Part shown: one piece after another, positions 1 through 6,057 of the stretch
Position numbering within the stretch: position 1 is the stretch's first letter
Layout of the letters: each line of letters begins with the position of its first letter
From: a virus
Length of the DNA stretch: 20,269 nucleotides
Reading direction: 5' to 3' (one strand)
Virus record (IMG/VR): IMGVR_UViG_3300035196_000009
Coordinates: 1-20,269 of that record
Program-made: the position numbers and the translations under genes
Notes under the pieces: model-generated
What the model saw: only the letters and a program-made list of their open reading frames with translations
What the model was told of the DNA's origin: nothing
The model's database searches: none

Positions 1-126
1 GCATACATTGAACACTATGTGAATCAAAGATTAATTGATGAGTTGGAAACATTTATTGACCATTCAGGTAAGTATTATGGTGTGGATTATGCTATAAAAG
101 AAAGAATTAAAGAACTAAAACAATAG
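1..126 (+). CDS. C-terminal fragment of an unrecognised protein
   Basis: Frame 1 is open from the left edge for 41 codons and stops at TAG 124-126. The visible residues are hydrophilic and probably helical, ending in a Lys/Glu-rich tail. The start lies outside the window, so no family or function can be assigned. It runs in the same direction as everything downstream and ends 25 nt before the next ORF, so it is probably the last codons of an early or replication-region phage gene. Confidence 0.5.
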   Translation, partial: AYIEHYVNQRLIDELETFIDHSGKYYGVDYAIKERIKELKQ

Positions 127-151
127 ATATGAACAAAAACATAATAGTAAT

Positions 152-328
152 ATGGCCTTAGAAAGAACATACAAAACAATTAAATGGGTGTTGAAAGGAC
201 ACATCAAAAATAATGTCAAATCTTTATGGACTTGGGAGGAAGATAATTTTACTTGTATCTTTGATACTTATGCAGGTGATAATAGAATTTATACAAGCAA
301 TCAACTTTTAAAACTTTTAACACAATGA
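152..328 (+). CDS. Small hypothetical phage protein (58 aa)
   Basis: ATG at 152, stop TGA at 326-328. The 58-residue product is rich in Lys, Trp and aromatic residues (Trp at positions 12, 26 and 28) and has no signal peptide or membrane segment. The stop overlaps the next start in an ATGA arrangement (325-328), a coupling pattern that recurs through the window and supports this as a real gene. I do not recognise the family. Its position among small early genes upstream of a methyltransferase suggests an accessory role, which is an inference from context only. Confidence 0.5.
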   Translation: MALERTYKTIKWVLKGHIKNNVKSLWTWEEDNFTCIFDTYAGDNRIYTSNQLLKLLTQ

Positions 329-504
329 TAATATTTTCAATACTTGGGATATGCACAGCACTATTTTTTTTTATAGTTATACTTATGAGCATAATTGAAA
401 CAAGAATAAAAAACAGAACTAAAGAAAAGTTATTTTATAAAATGGACAAAGTAGTTACACGAACAGGAGGACTTGAAAACGATAGGCTAAATGAAAAACA
501 ATAG
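325..504 (+). CDS. Small single-pass membrane protein (59 aa)
   Basis: The start ATG overlaps the previous stop (ATGA, 325-328). The N-terminal 24 residues or so are almost entirely hydrophobic (Ile, Phe, Leu, Val, with a Phe triplet at 14-16). A basic Lys/Arg-rich segment follows, so the N-terminus is probably membrane-embedded with a cytoplasmic C-terminal tail. It overlaps the next gene by 14 nt. The family is not recognised. It lies far from the lysis cassette at 19.4-20.2 kb, so I do not call it a holin. An inner-membrane protein expressed early is the most that can be said. Confidence 0.5.
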   Translation: MIIFSILGICTALFFFIVILMSIIETRIKNRTKEKLFYKMDKVVTRTGGLENDRLNEKQ

Positions 505-700
505 AATACCTAGTTACTACATTGGAAAGCGTTACAAGATTGAAGCTCGAAAAGTCATTGAAGACTTTGACTTATCTTATAACGTTGGTACAGCTTGTTC
601 ATATTTAATGAGAGCAAACAGAAAACACGCAAGTCCGATTGAATGCATACAAAAAGCAATCAATCACTTAGAATTTGAACTTGATAAACTAAAGAAGTGA
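491..700 (+). CDS. DUF3310-like small phage protein
   Basis: A 69-residue protein. From residue 14 it follows the layout of the DUF3310 (SaV-like) family: an opening segment leading into 'VIEDFDLSYNVGTACSYLMR', then an Arg/Lys motif (RANRKH, 42-47), then a Lys-Ala helix (ECIQKAINHLEFEL) that is acidic and amphipathic. DUF3310 proteins are short, common in phage early regions and of unproven biochemistry. The N-terminal aromatic motif is weaker than usual, so the assignment rests on the pattern and not on an unmistakable signature. The stop TGA (698-700) overlaps the GTG start of the methyltransferase, so the two are probably translated together. Confidence 0.55.
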   Translation: MKNNRIPSYYIGKRYKIEARKVIEDFDLSYNVGTACSYLMRANRKHASPIECIQKAINHLEFELDKLKK

Positions 701-1425
701 TAGACTTACGACTTGGCGATTGCTTAGAGGTTATGAAGTCAATTCCTCCAGGAAGTATTGACGCTATTATTACAGATCCACCTTATGGCACTACTGCCTG
801 TAAGTGGGATAGCGTTATTGACTTTGAATTGATGTGGGAACAACTAAACAGAATAATTAAACCTAATGGCGCAATCGTTTTATTTGGAAGTGAGCCGTTT
901 AGTAGTGCTTTGAGAATGAGTAATATTAAGAAATACAAGTACGATTGGATTTGGGAGAAGGAGAGAGGGAGTAATTTTGCGACACTAAAATATCAACCGT
1001 TCAAAAAGCATGAGATAATCAGCGTATTTAGTTGTAATCCACATATATATATTCCGCAAATGAGAGAGGGAACGCCCTATACTTGCAAACAAGGGGGAAA
1101 GGGTTCTATCCTTAATAAAGGAACATCAAAAAAGGAGATAATAACAGTCAATAAAGGAAACAGACATCCACATAGTATTTTAGAATTCAAAAGGGATAGA
1201 GGTAAACACCCAACACAAAAACCTGTTGCTTTAATGGAGTATTTAATAAAAACCTACACAAACGAAAACGAAACGGTTTTAGACTTTACAATGGGAAGTG
1301 GAAGCACAGGAGTAGCAGCAAAGAATCTAGATAGAAGCTTCATAGGCATTGAAATGGATGACAATTATTTTAAGATTGCTAATGATAGAATCCAAAAGGA
1401 AGAAAAACAATTAAAAATATTATGA
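697..1425 (+). CDS. Orphan beta-class DNA methyltransferase (probably N6-adenine)
   Basis: A 242-residue SAM-dependent DNA methyltransferase. Motif IV is DPPY at residues 27-30, the catalytic tetrapeptide typical of N6-adenine enzymes and also found in some N4-cytosine ones. A variable middle (about 85-165) is the likely target-recognition region. HPTQKP at 171-176 is motif X, LDFTMGSGSTG at 195-205 is the SAM-binding motif I, and FIGIEMD at 215-221 is motif II. The order IV, recognition region, X, I defines the beta class. The start is GTG at 697, overlapping the previous stop (GTGA), because the first internal ATG (residue 13) would remove part of the N-terminal fold. No restriction endonuclease is adjacent, so it is an orphan that probably protects phage DNA from host restriction or marks it; specificity cannot be read by eye. 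It overlaps the next gene by 4 nt. Confidence 0.93.
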   Translation: MIDLRLGDCLEVMKSIPPGSIDAIITDPPYGTTACKWDSVIDFELMWEQLNRIIKPNGAIVLFGSEPFSSALRMSNIKKYKYDWIWEKERGSNFATLKYQPFKKHEIISVFSCNPHIYIPQMREGTPYTCKQGGKGSILNKGTSKKEIITVNKGNRHPHSILEFKRDRGKHPTQKPVALMEYLIKTYTNENETVLDFTMGSGSTGVAAKNLDRSFIGIEMDDNYFKIANDRIQKEEKQLKIL

Positions 1426-1673
1426 CAATATACACTTGCGAATGTGGAAAGACTAGAGAAATTGCAATAGCTACAATAGTGCATAGAGATGGAAAATGGA
1501 TAACTAAGCAAGCTGAATGCGAGTGCGGTCTTTATATGGATAGCGAACCAACAGAAGGAATACCAACACTTCAAAGGACAGAGCCAAGTCTGAGTAAGAA
1601 CAGAGATAAGCTATGGGCAGGAGCAAAAGAAAAGCTAATAGGCGAAAGAGGAATCAATGAATCCTTTGACTAA
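1422..1673 (+). CDS. Small protein with paired CxC motifs (possible zinc binder)
   Basis: The start overlaps the methyltransferase stop as ATGA (1422-1425). The 83-residue product has CECG at residues 6-9 and again at 33-36, giving four cysteines in two CxC pairs 25 residues apart. This is compatible with a small zinc-ribbon fold, though CxC spacing differs from the usual CxxC. The C-terminal 30 residues are charged and helical. I cannot name a family. It is placed between a methyltransferase and a NinB-like protein and overlaps the next start (TAATG at 1671-1675), so it belongs to the same early DNA-metabolism operon. A nucleic-acid-binding role is an inference. Confidence 0.65.
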   Translation: MTIYTCECGKTREIAIATIVHRDGKWITKQAECECGLYMDSEPTEGIPTLQRTEPSLSKNRDKLWAGAKEKLIGERGINESFD

Positions 1674-2056
1674 TGAAGTTCGTGATAAAGGACAATAGAG
1701 ATAAGCAAAGTCTTTTCAGTTACCTAAAGGAATTAGATAACGATTACATAGTTAGTGTAAAGAAACAAAGAAACACAAGAAGTAATATGCAGAACAGTTA
1801 CTATTGGAAATGTATAGTACAAGGACTAGCAGAAGAACTAGGATATTTTCCTGATGAAATGCACGATGTACTAAGAGCTAAGTTCTTATCTGAATATGAA
1901 ATGATAAGCATCAATGATAACCAGATAGCATTAAATAAAATAGGAAGTACAACAGCTTTAAATACTAAAGCCTTTGAAGTATATACAGAACAAATAAGAG
2001 TATGGGCAATAACTGACTTAGGCATAAGACTAATGTTACCAAATGAATACCAATAA
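1673..2056 (+). CDS. NinB/Orf-like phage recombination protein
   Basis: A 127-residue protein starting at ATG 1673, overlapping the preceding TAA. Residues 33-49 (from RNTRSNMQN to the YYWKCIV segment) match the pattern Arg-Ser-x-x-Gln-Asn-x-x-Tyr-Trp found near the N-terminus of NinB-type proteins. Residues 60-72 (PDEMHDVLRAKFL) and the C-terminal stretch around 97-125 ('LNTKAFEVYTEQIRVWA', then LPNEY) are also typical of small phage proteins in this group. NinB (Orf) of lambda binds single-stranded DNA and assists RecA- or Red-type recombination in place of RecFOR. The similarity is by pattern only, so function is moderately supported. It is the last gene before the first late-type promoter motif. 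Confidence 0.6.
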   Translation: MKFVIKDNRDKQSLFSYLKELDNDYIVSVKKQRNTRSNMQNSYYWKCIVQGLAEELGYFPDEMHDVLRAKFLSEYEMISINDNQIALNKIGSTTALNTKAFEVYTEQIRVWAITDLGIRLMLPNEYQ

Positions 2057-2069
2057 TTTCTATTATATA
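2039..2069 (+). promoter_or_regulatory. Putative phage late promoter P1 (upstream of terminase genes)
   Basis: Copy 1 of a two-part motif found five times in the window: CCAAAT at 2039-2044, 15 nt, then CTATTATATA at 2060-2069. If TATTAT (2061-2066) acts as a -10 box, the spacer to the upstream hexamer is 16 nt. Transcription would begin about 7 nt after it, at or within a base of the small terminase ATG (2072). The upstream half overlaps the end of the NinB-like gene. Confidence 0.65.
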
Positions 2070-2071
2070 AT

Positions 2072-2431
2072 ATGGAAACAGAACAAAAGAGGACACAAAT
2101 AGCAAAGAAGCAAATGTTAAAAGCACTAGAAGGAAGTCTAGGTATAGTAACAACAGCTTTAAAGTCTTGCGACCTATCAAGAACTAACTACTACAAATGG
2201 TTAAAAGAAGATGAAGTATTTGCTCAAGCAGTAAATGATGTTGAGTTAATAGCTAAAGACTTTGTGATGTCTAAATTCTATGAATGTATAAAAGACAAAG
2301 TACCTTCAGTTGTAATACACGGAGCAAAGAATATTTGTGGTATGAATGAAACCAATAGAGTAGATTTAACTTCAGGAGATAAAGCTCTTAACCTTCCTTT
2401 AATTACATTCATTGACACTGATACTGAGTAA
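2072..2431 (+). CDS. terS: Terminase small subunit
   Basis: A 119-residue protein that recognises phage DNA and delivers it to the large subunit for packaging. Residues 22-45 (from LGIVTTALKSC to NYYKWLKED) form a helix-turn-helix of the type in which each round of the protein 'learns' a Tyr-Tyr-x-Trp recognition helix, as in many terminase small subunits. A helical oligomerisation segment covers about 50-90, with an acidic C-terminal tail. It lies directly upstream of the large subunit, which begins 20 nt before its end. ATG 2072 follows a promoter-like motif by only 2 nt, so the mRNA may be leaderless here. There is no Shine-Dalgarno sequence. Confidence 0.88.
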   Translation: METEQKRTQIAKKQMLKALEGSLGIVTTALKSCDLSRTNYYKWLKEDEVFAQAVNDVELIAKDFVMSKFYECIKDKVPSVVIHGAKNICGMNETNRVDLTSGDKALNLPLITFIDTDTE

Positions 2432-3620
2432 AAAATACAATCCTTTATTTGACTCTAAGGCTAGATACTTTATTGTAACAGGCGGTAGAGGATCTGGAAA
2501 GTCTTTTGCTGTTACAGTCTTTCTAACGCTCTTAACTATGTCAAAAGGAATAAGAGTTTTATTTACAAGATTTACAATGACATCAGCTCACCTTTCAATA
2601 ATTCCTGAGTTCTTAGAAAAGATAGGATTACTAGGATTTGATGAAACCTTTAATATCAATAAGTCAGAAGTAGTTAATGCAAAAAACAAATCAGATATTC
2701 TATTTAGAGGTATTAAGACATCAGCAGGAAACCAAACTGCAAGTCTAAAATCATTACAAGGAATAAGCACTTGGGTATTAGATGAAGCAGAGGAACTTGT
2801 AGATGAAAACATCTTTGATACTATTGATTTAAGTATAAGAGAAAAAAATATACAGAATAGGGTAATCTTAATATTGAATCCTGTAACTAAGGAACATTGG
2901 ATATATAAGAGGTTCTTTGAAGACAAAGGTATTGAAGGCGGATTTAATGGCGTTAAAGACAATATATGTTACATACATAGTACATACCTAGACAATGAAA
3001 CAAATCTATCTACGAGCTTCCTAGAGCGTATTAAGAGTATAAAGCATAACAACTTTAAAAAGTATCAGCACAAGATTCTTGGAGGGTGGCTAGCAAAGGC
3101 TGAAGGAGTAGTATTTGAAAACTGGAGTATAGGAGAATTTAATCCTGATAATTTACAAACATCATGTGGGATGGATTTTGGATTCTCAATAGATCCTGAT
3201 TCACTTACTGAAGTGGCTATCGATAAGAAGCATAAAAAAATTTATTTAAAAGAGCATATTTATAGGAATGGTTTGAAGTCTCATGAGCTATCTAAAATTG
3301 TCCTTGATAAAGTAGGGCAAAGTCTGATAATCGCTGATAGTGCTGAACCAAGACTTATAGAAGATTTAAGACATCAAGGCGTAAATATAAAAGCAGTAAA
3401 AAAAGGAACGATTGAAAGCGGTATCACTAGAATGCAAGACTATCATTTAGTGGTAACGCCTGAATCTACTAATATAGCTAAAGAGTTGAATAATTATGTC
3501 TATGCAGATAAAGGCTCTAAGCTTTATGTAGATAACTATAACCACGCGATAGACGGAATCCGTTATAATGTAATCTATCACCTAGACAATCCAAACGCAG
3601 GAAGGTATTATGTTCAGTAA
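2412..3620 (+). CDS. terL: Terminase large subunit (ATPase plus nuclease)
   Basis: A 402-residue DNA-packaging motor protein. The ATPase half has Walker A GGRGSGKS at 24-31, Walker B WVLDEAEE at 121-128 with catalytic Asp124/Glu125, and a coupling motif LILNP at 153-157. The C-terminal RNase H-like nuclease has acidic residues at Asp255 (GMDFGF), Asp309 (IADSAEPR) and Asp381 (AIDGIRY). This is the Terminase_3/PBSX type, at the short end of the usual length but complete. The start is TTG at 2412: no ATG lies between the end of the small subunit and Walker A, and the first internal ATG would delete the ATP-binding loop. It overlaps the small subunit by 20 nt, so translation is probably coupled. 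Confidence 0.96.
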   Translation: MTLILSKKYNPLFDSKARYFIVTGGRGSGKSFAVTVFLTLLTMSKGIRVLFTRFTMTSAHLSIIPEFLEKIGLLGFDETFNINKSEVVNAKNKSDILFRGIKTSAGNQTASLKSLQGISTWVLDEAEELVDENIFDTIDLSIREKNIQNRVILILNPVTKEHWIYKRFFEDKGIEGGFNGVKDNICYIHSTYLDNETNLSTSFLERIKSIKHNNFKKYQHKILGGWLAKAEGVVFENWSIGEFNPDNLQTSCGMDFGFSIDPDSLTEVAIDKKHKKIYLKEHIYRNGLKSHELSKIVLDKVGQSLIIADSAEPRLIEDLRHQGVNIKAVKKGTIESGITRMQDYHLVVTPESTNIAKELNNYVYADKGSKLYVDNYNHAIDGIRYNVIYHLDNPNAGRYYVQ

Positions 3621-3629
3621 ACAAGCTGT

Positions 3630-3660
3630 TAAACTAAAATCAACTAATTTCTATTATATA
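3630..3660 (+). promoter_or_regulatory. Putative phage late promoter P2 (upstream of tail genes)
   Basis: Copy 2 of the motif. CTATTATATA is exact at 3651-3660. The upstream half at the same 21-nt offset is TAAACT (3630-3635), the most divergent of the five. The predicted transcription start lies at about 3664, next to the ATG at 3665. The motif occupies most of the 44-nt gap after the large terminase gene and would drive the 9-kb tail block. Confidence 0.6.
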
Positions 3661-3664
3661 TTGT

Positions 3665-4306
3665 ATGAAAGTCAAAATTAAAAAACAAGGCAAAACAGAA
3701 TCGTTTAATCTTATCAATAGTTGGGAAGATGTGACTTTGGAAACTTGGTTAAAACTTATTGACTTTGAAAATGGAACAAAGACTGAGCAAGCCTCAGAAA
3801 CTATACAGGCTCTTTCCGACATACCTAAACAGTTAGTGAATGAATTAGCTTTATCAGACGTTGCTGTTATAATGGCTAAAGTTGCTGAGCTACAAGCAAA
3901 GCAAGATACTAATCTTAAAAGGATAATAGAGATTAATGAAGTTGAGTACGGATTTATGCCAGACCTTAACGCTATAACTTTAGGAGAATACGCTGACATA
4001 GAACAGTTTATAAAAAACGGAATACATAAGCAACTTCCTGAATTAATGGCTGTATTGCATAGACCTATAAAAGAAAAGAAGAATGATATATATATTATAG
4101 ACGCTTATGATGGTGATATTACAATGAGGACGGAAGAAATGAAACAGATGTCAGCCTCGCAAGTGCAAAATGCACTGGTTTTTTTTTATCATTTCGGGAC
4201 AGCGTTATCCGAGACTTTGCTATCATTTTCAATGGAGAGGCTGAAGGAAATGAAACCGCAATCGCAACCGAAAGTTTCGCTAGTAAGTGGGGATGGTTTG
4301 GCGTGA
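3665..4306 (+). CDS. Tail assembly chaperone, zero-frame product (gpG-like)
   Basis: A 213-residue, mainly helical and charged protein. The N-terminus has the pattern 'INSWEDVTLETWLKLIDFE' (residues 17-35), which I associate with a family of Bacteroidota phage proteins encoded just before tail genes. Residues about 120-150 (LPELMAVLHRPI, then an acidic Asp/Tyr stretch) are also typical. I call it a chaperone because of its place ahead of the tail block and because a run of nine T (4179-4187), in frame as GTT TTT TTT TAT at codons 172-175, is followed by an open -1 frame, as in lambda G/GT. Chaperones of this kind coat the tape measure during tail assembly. The unshifted product ends with about 39 residues encoded past the slip site. 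An alternative is that it is an unrelated structural protein with a fortuitous T-run. Confidence 0.7.
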   Translation: MKVKIKKQGKTESFNLINSWEDVTLETWLKLIDFENGTKTEQASETIQALSDIPKQLVNELALSDVAVIMAKVAELQAKQDTNLKRIIEINEVEYGFMPDLNAITLGEYADIEQFIKNGIHKQLPELMAVLHRPIKEKKNDIYIIDAYDGDITMRTEEMKQMSASQVQNALVFFYHFGTALSETLLSFSMERLKEMKPQSQPKVSLVSGDGLA

Positions 4307-4437
4307 TGCACAGATTATGCGGAGAAGATATCAGCAAGCTAGAAGCAATAACAAAGCTTAGTCTATTAGAATGTTTAACTTGGCTAAGTTATGAAACAGA
4401 TTTAAATTCACAAAATAAAGTAAGAAGAAATGGTTAA
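3665..4437 (+). CDS. Predicted -1 frameshift fusion of the tail assembly chaperone (gpGT-like, 257 aa)
   Basis: The predicted product shares residues 1-174 with the 213-residue form. It then continues in the -1 frame from codon TTA at 4186 to TAA at 4435-4437, adding 83 residues. That frame has no stop between 4117 and 4434. The added segment reads like a genuine protein, with 'FASKWGWFGVMHRLCGEDIS' followed by EAITKLSLLECLTWLSYE. Its two Trp codons and the whole KWGWFG stretch lie upstream of the only nearby ATG (4306), so the domain is larger than a stand-alone ORF from that ATG would encode. In the lambda GT system the T extension recruits the tail tube protein to the chaperone-coated tape measure. 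The fusion overlaps the next gene by 8 nt. Frameshift efficiency cannot be read from the sequence. Confidence 0.65.
4180..4186 (+). promoter_or_regulatory. Candidate -1 ribosomal frameshift slippery site
   Basis: T TTT TTT in the zero frame of the chaperone ORF (codon boundaries at 4181 and 4184) lies inside a 9-T run at 4179-4187. This is a canonical X XXY YYZ heptamer: both tRNAs can re-pair perfectly after slipping back one base, giving TTT TTT TTA in the -1 frame. A candidate stimulatory hairpin begins 5 nt downstream. Confidence 0.7.
4192..4214 (+). other. Candidate frameshift-stimulating hairpin
   Basis: Bases 4192-4198 can pair with 4208-4214. The 7-bp stem consists of three G-C pairs, two A-U pairs and two G-U wobbles, with a 9-nt loop. 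The spacer from the end of the slippery heptamer is 5 nt (4187-4191), within the 5-9 nt range normal for -1 frameshift stimulators. The stem is modest; I did not find a pseudoknot partner by eye. Confidence 0.45.
4306..4437 (+). CDS. Alternative stand-alone ORF (43 aa) in the -1 frame of the chaperone
   Basis: An ATG at 4306 overlaps the zero-frame stop as TGATG and opens 43 codons to TAA 4435-4437. It could be made by translational coupling instead of, or as well as, the frameshift fusion. The visible domain begins upstream of this ATG, so I prefer the fusion. The product is a short helical segment with Cys, Trp and acidic residues and nothing catalytic. It overlaps the next gene by 8 nt. 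Confidence 0.35.
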   Translation: MHRLCGEDISKLEAITKLSLLECLTWLSYETDLNSQNKVRRNG

Positions 4438-4978
4438 AAATAAGACGTATAATAATTTAGTAAACACTTTATTAAGATTAGGAGAAAATCATAATCAAAT
4501 ACACTCAACTTCTGTTGGTGACATTTGGAATGTTGATTTGGAAAAGAATACAAAGTTTCCTTTGCTACACATAAACCCTACAAGTGTAGCTACAGGCGAT
4601 AGTCAGTTAACCTATAATTTTCAGGTGTTTATTATGGACATGGTTACAGAAAGAGCTGACTGGACAAAGAACAATGCTGACGCAAATTTTACTAAGTTAG
4701 TAAAGACGCTAGATAACGAACAAGATGTATTTAATGAAACTTTGCAAATAGTAACAGACTTTATAGGAATGTTAAGGCACAGTTCAAGGCAATCTTTAGA
4801 AGGAGTAAATGATATTAATTTTCCTTTATACTTTACGCAAGACCAATTTACAATAGATCCGTTTTCAGAAAGATTTGACAATCTTTGTTGTGGATGGGTG
4901 TTTAATATTGGAGTGCTAGTACAGAATGACTTTCAAACGTGTGAAATTCCTGTTAGTACAAAAGGAGCAGGATATTAA
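4430..4978 (+). CDS. Tail terminator-like / minor tail protein
   Basis: A 182-residue soluble protein with mixed alpha-beta character. The N-terminus is a helix (NNLVNTLLRLGENH), followed by 'PLLHINPTSVATGDSQLTYN' leading into a beta-strand pair, a central helix, and 'CCGWVFNIGVLVQNDFQTCE' near the C-terminus. That layout (helix, strands carrying a Phe/Gly-Trp core, C-terminal Cys-x-Ile-Pro) is one I associate with Bacteroidota phage proteins placed where the tail terminator or head-tail joining protein normally sits. Three cysteines lie in the C-terminal third. It starts 8 nt inside the chaperone extension and ends at TAA overlapping the next ATG. The functional assignment comes mostly from position. 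A minor tail or neck protein is the alternative. Confidence 0.5.
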   Translation: MVKNKTYNNLVNTLLRLGENHNQIHSTSVGDIWNVDLEKNTKFPLLHINPTSVATGDSQLTYNFQVFIMDMVTERADWTKNNADANFTKLVKTLDNEQDVFNETLQIVTDFIGMLRHSSRQSLEGVNDINFPLYFTQDQFTIDPFSERFDNLCCGWVFNIGVLVQNDFQTCEIPVSTKGAGY

Positions 4979-5052
4979 TGCTGAAGTTTAAACTATGGAT
5001 AATGACAATAGAATTAGGATGGAAAAAATTTAAAATAACAATTAATTTATAA
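4978..5052 (+). CDS. Possible micro-ORF (24 aa)
   Basis: ATG 4978 overlaps the previous stop as TAATG, the same coupling used by most genes here, and reads 24 codons to TAA 5050-5052. The product is amphipathic and basic with three Trp/Tyr-class aromatics and ends 4 nt before the next ATG. Its only support is the coupled start and the fact that it fills the 78-nt gap exactly. It could equally be a translated leader that keeps ribosomes on the message. Confidence 0.3.
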   Translation: MLKFKLWIMTIELGWKKFKITINL

Positions 5053-5056
5053 AAAT

Positions 5057-5506
5057 ATGGCAGATTTAGTAACAACAATTTCAGAAACGGTCACTTTAAA
5101 TTCGAGTTTAAGGGGTTCAGTTAATTCATTAACAACAACAGGAATCAATGATGTATTTGAAAGGATAGTAACGTGTACAGCAGGAACAGCTGTAACTACA
5201 ATTGCAGTCTTTGATACATTACCATCAACATCAGCAGGAGCGATAGACGTTGATAGAACAAAATATGTTAGAGTGACTAACTTAGAAAAAGCAGTTGACA
5301 TTGAACTAGCGGTTCAAACAACTACTTCAAGTTATACAGTAACAGTAAGGGCAGGAGGTTCTCACGTTCTATATTCTGGTGATGTAATTGCTTTAGGTGA
5401 AGTTGGTGCGCCTTCTTTTGGGACTATGTTAAACTTAGCTTCTTTAAAGGTACGACCAACAACAGCAGTTACAGCTAGAGTTGAGGTATTTGTCGGAGTT
5501 GAATAG
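5057..5506 (+). CDS. Small beta-rich virion structural protein
   Basis: A 149-residue protein made almost entirely of Thr/Val/Ser-rich beta strands with no helix of note. The stretch from TKYVRVTNLEKAVDIELAV (residues 75-93) on to VRAGGSHVLYSGDVIAL is a pattern found in small phage virion proteins: a 'tyrosine-x-arginine-x-threonine-asparagine' strand followed by a 'Gly-Gly-Ser' turn. It sits between the tail terminator-like gene and the neck-like gene, so it should be part of the virion, possibly a decoration or tail-tube-associated protein. The leader AAAAAT before the ATG is A-rich and has no Shine-Dalgarno sequence. Exact function is not known to me. Confidence 0.6.
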   Translation: MADLVTTISETVTLNSSLRGSVNSLTTTGINDVFERIVTCTAGTAVTTIAVFDTLPSTSAGAIDVDRTKYVRVTNLEKAVDIELAVQTTTSSYTVTVRAGGSHVLYSGDVIALGEVGAPSFGTMLNLASLKVRPTTAVTARVEVFVGVE

Positions 5507-6057
5507 TGAATACTGATAATATAGAAAGGTATTTGAACAGTTTTGGAAAACAAGTAGTCAATAGAGCAAAAGGCGTCCTACAAAGAAAAAAAGGTGGTGG
5601 TACAAAATTAGAAGAATCCATCAGGTTTGAAGTAGTGCCATCTGGAGACGCTTTTGTATTACAATTCTATATGTCAGTTTATGGGCTTTATGTAGATAAA
5701 GGAGTATCAGGCACAGAACAAAAAAGGACGTTTAAAAACTATAAAAAGAAAGTAGTTCCGAGTCCGTACAGCTATAAAAACAGCAAAGGACATTCACAGC
5801 CTCCAAGCAGTGCTTTAGATAAATGGGTTGTAAGAAAAGGAATTGCACCAAGAGATGCAAGCGGTAAATTTATGAAGCGTAAGTCTATAACATTTTTAAT
5901 TGCTAGAAGTATAGGAAAAAAAGGAATACAAGGAATAGCGTTTTTTCAAAAACCTTTAGGACTTGCATTAGATGAATTTGGAAAAGACTTACTAGGAATT
6001 GTAAAAGAGGATATTTTAAATACATTAAATAAAGAAACAATAACACAGGTTAAATAA
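5506..6057 (+). CDS. HK97-gp10-like neck protein
   Basis: A 183-residue basic protein. Residues 5-50 form an N-terminal helix and strand (SFGKQVVNRAKGVL, then EESIRFEVV). 'YGLYVDKGVSGTEQ' at about 59-72 is the usual signature of gp10-type neck proteins, in which a Tyr-x-x-x-x-Asp-x-Gly turn leads to a loop. Pro-Pro-Ser-x-x-Leu-Asp-x-Trp (99-107), a GKFMKRKS segment, and FFQKPL near 150 complete a conserved order seen in Bacteroidota phage relatives. This family connects the head to the tail. The start is GTG 5506, overlapping the previous stop (TAGTG); the first internal ATG would remove most of the protein. It overlaps the next gene as TAATG. Confidence 0.68.
   Translation: MNTDNIERYLNSFGKQVVNRAKGVLQRKKGGGTKLEESIRFEVVPSGDAFVLQFYMSVYGLYVDKGVSGTEQKRTFKNYKKKVVPSPYSYKNSKGHSQPPSSALDKWVVRKGIAPRDASGKFMKRKSITFLIARSIGKKGIQGIAFFQKPLGLALDEFGKDLLGIVKEDILNTLNKETITQVK

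Noticed and set aside
129-161. 10-codon ORF after the left-edge fragment
   Set aside because: Too short, no coupled start, and overlapped by the better ORF at 152.
2588-2962. 124-codon minus-strand open frame within the large terminase gene
   Set aside because: Shadow of a clearly functional gene with all terminase motifs on the other strand.
3621-3640. Weak inverted repeat after the large terminase gene
   Set aside because: Only about 4 bp of pairing and no T-run; cannot support a terminator.
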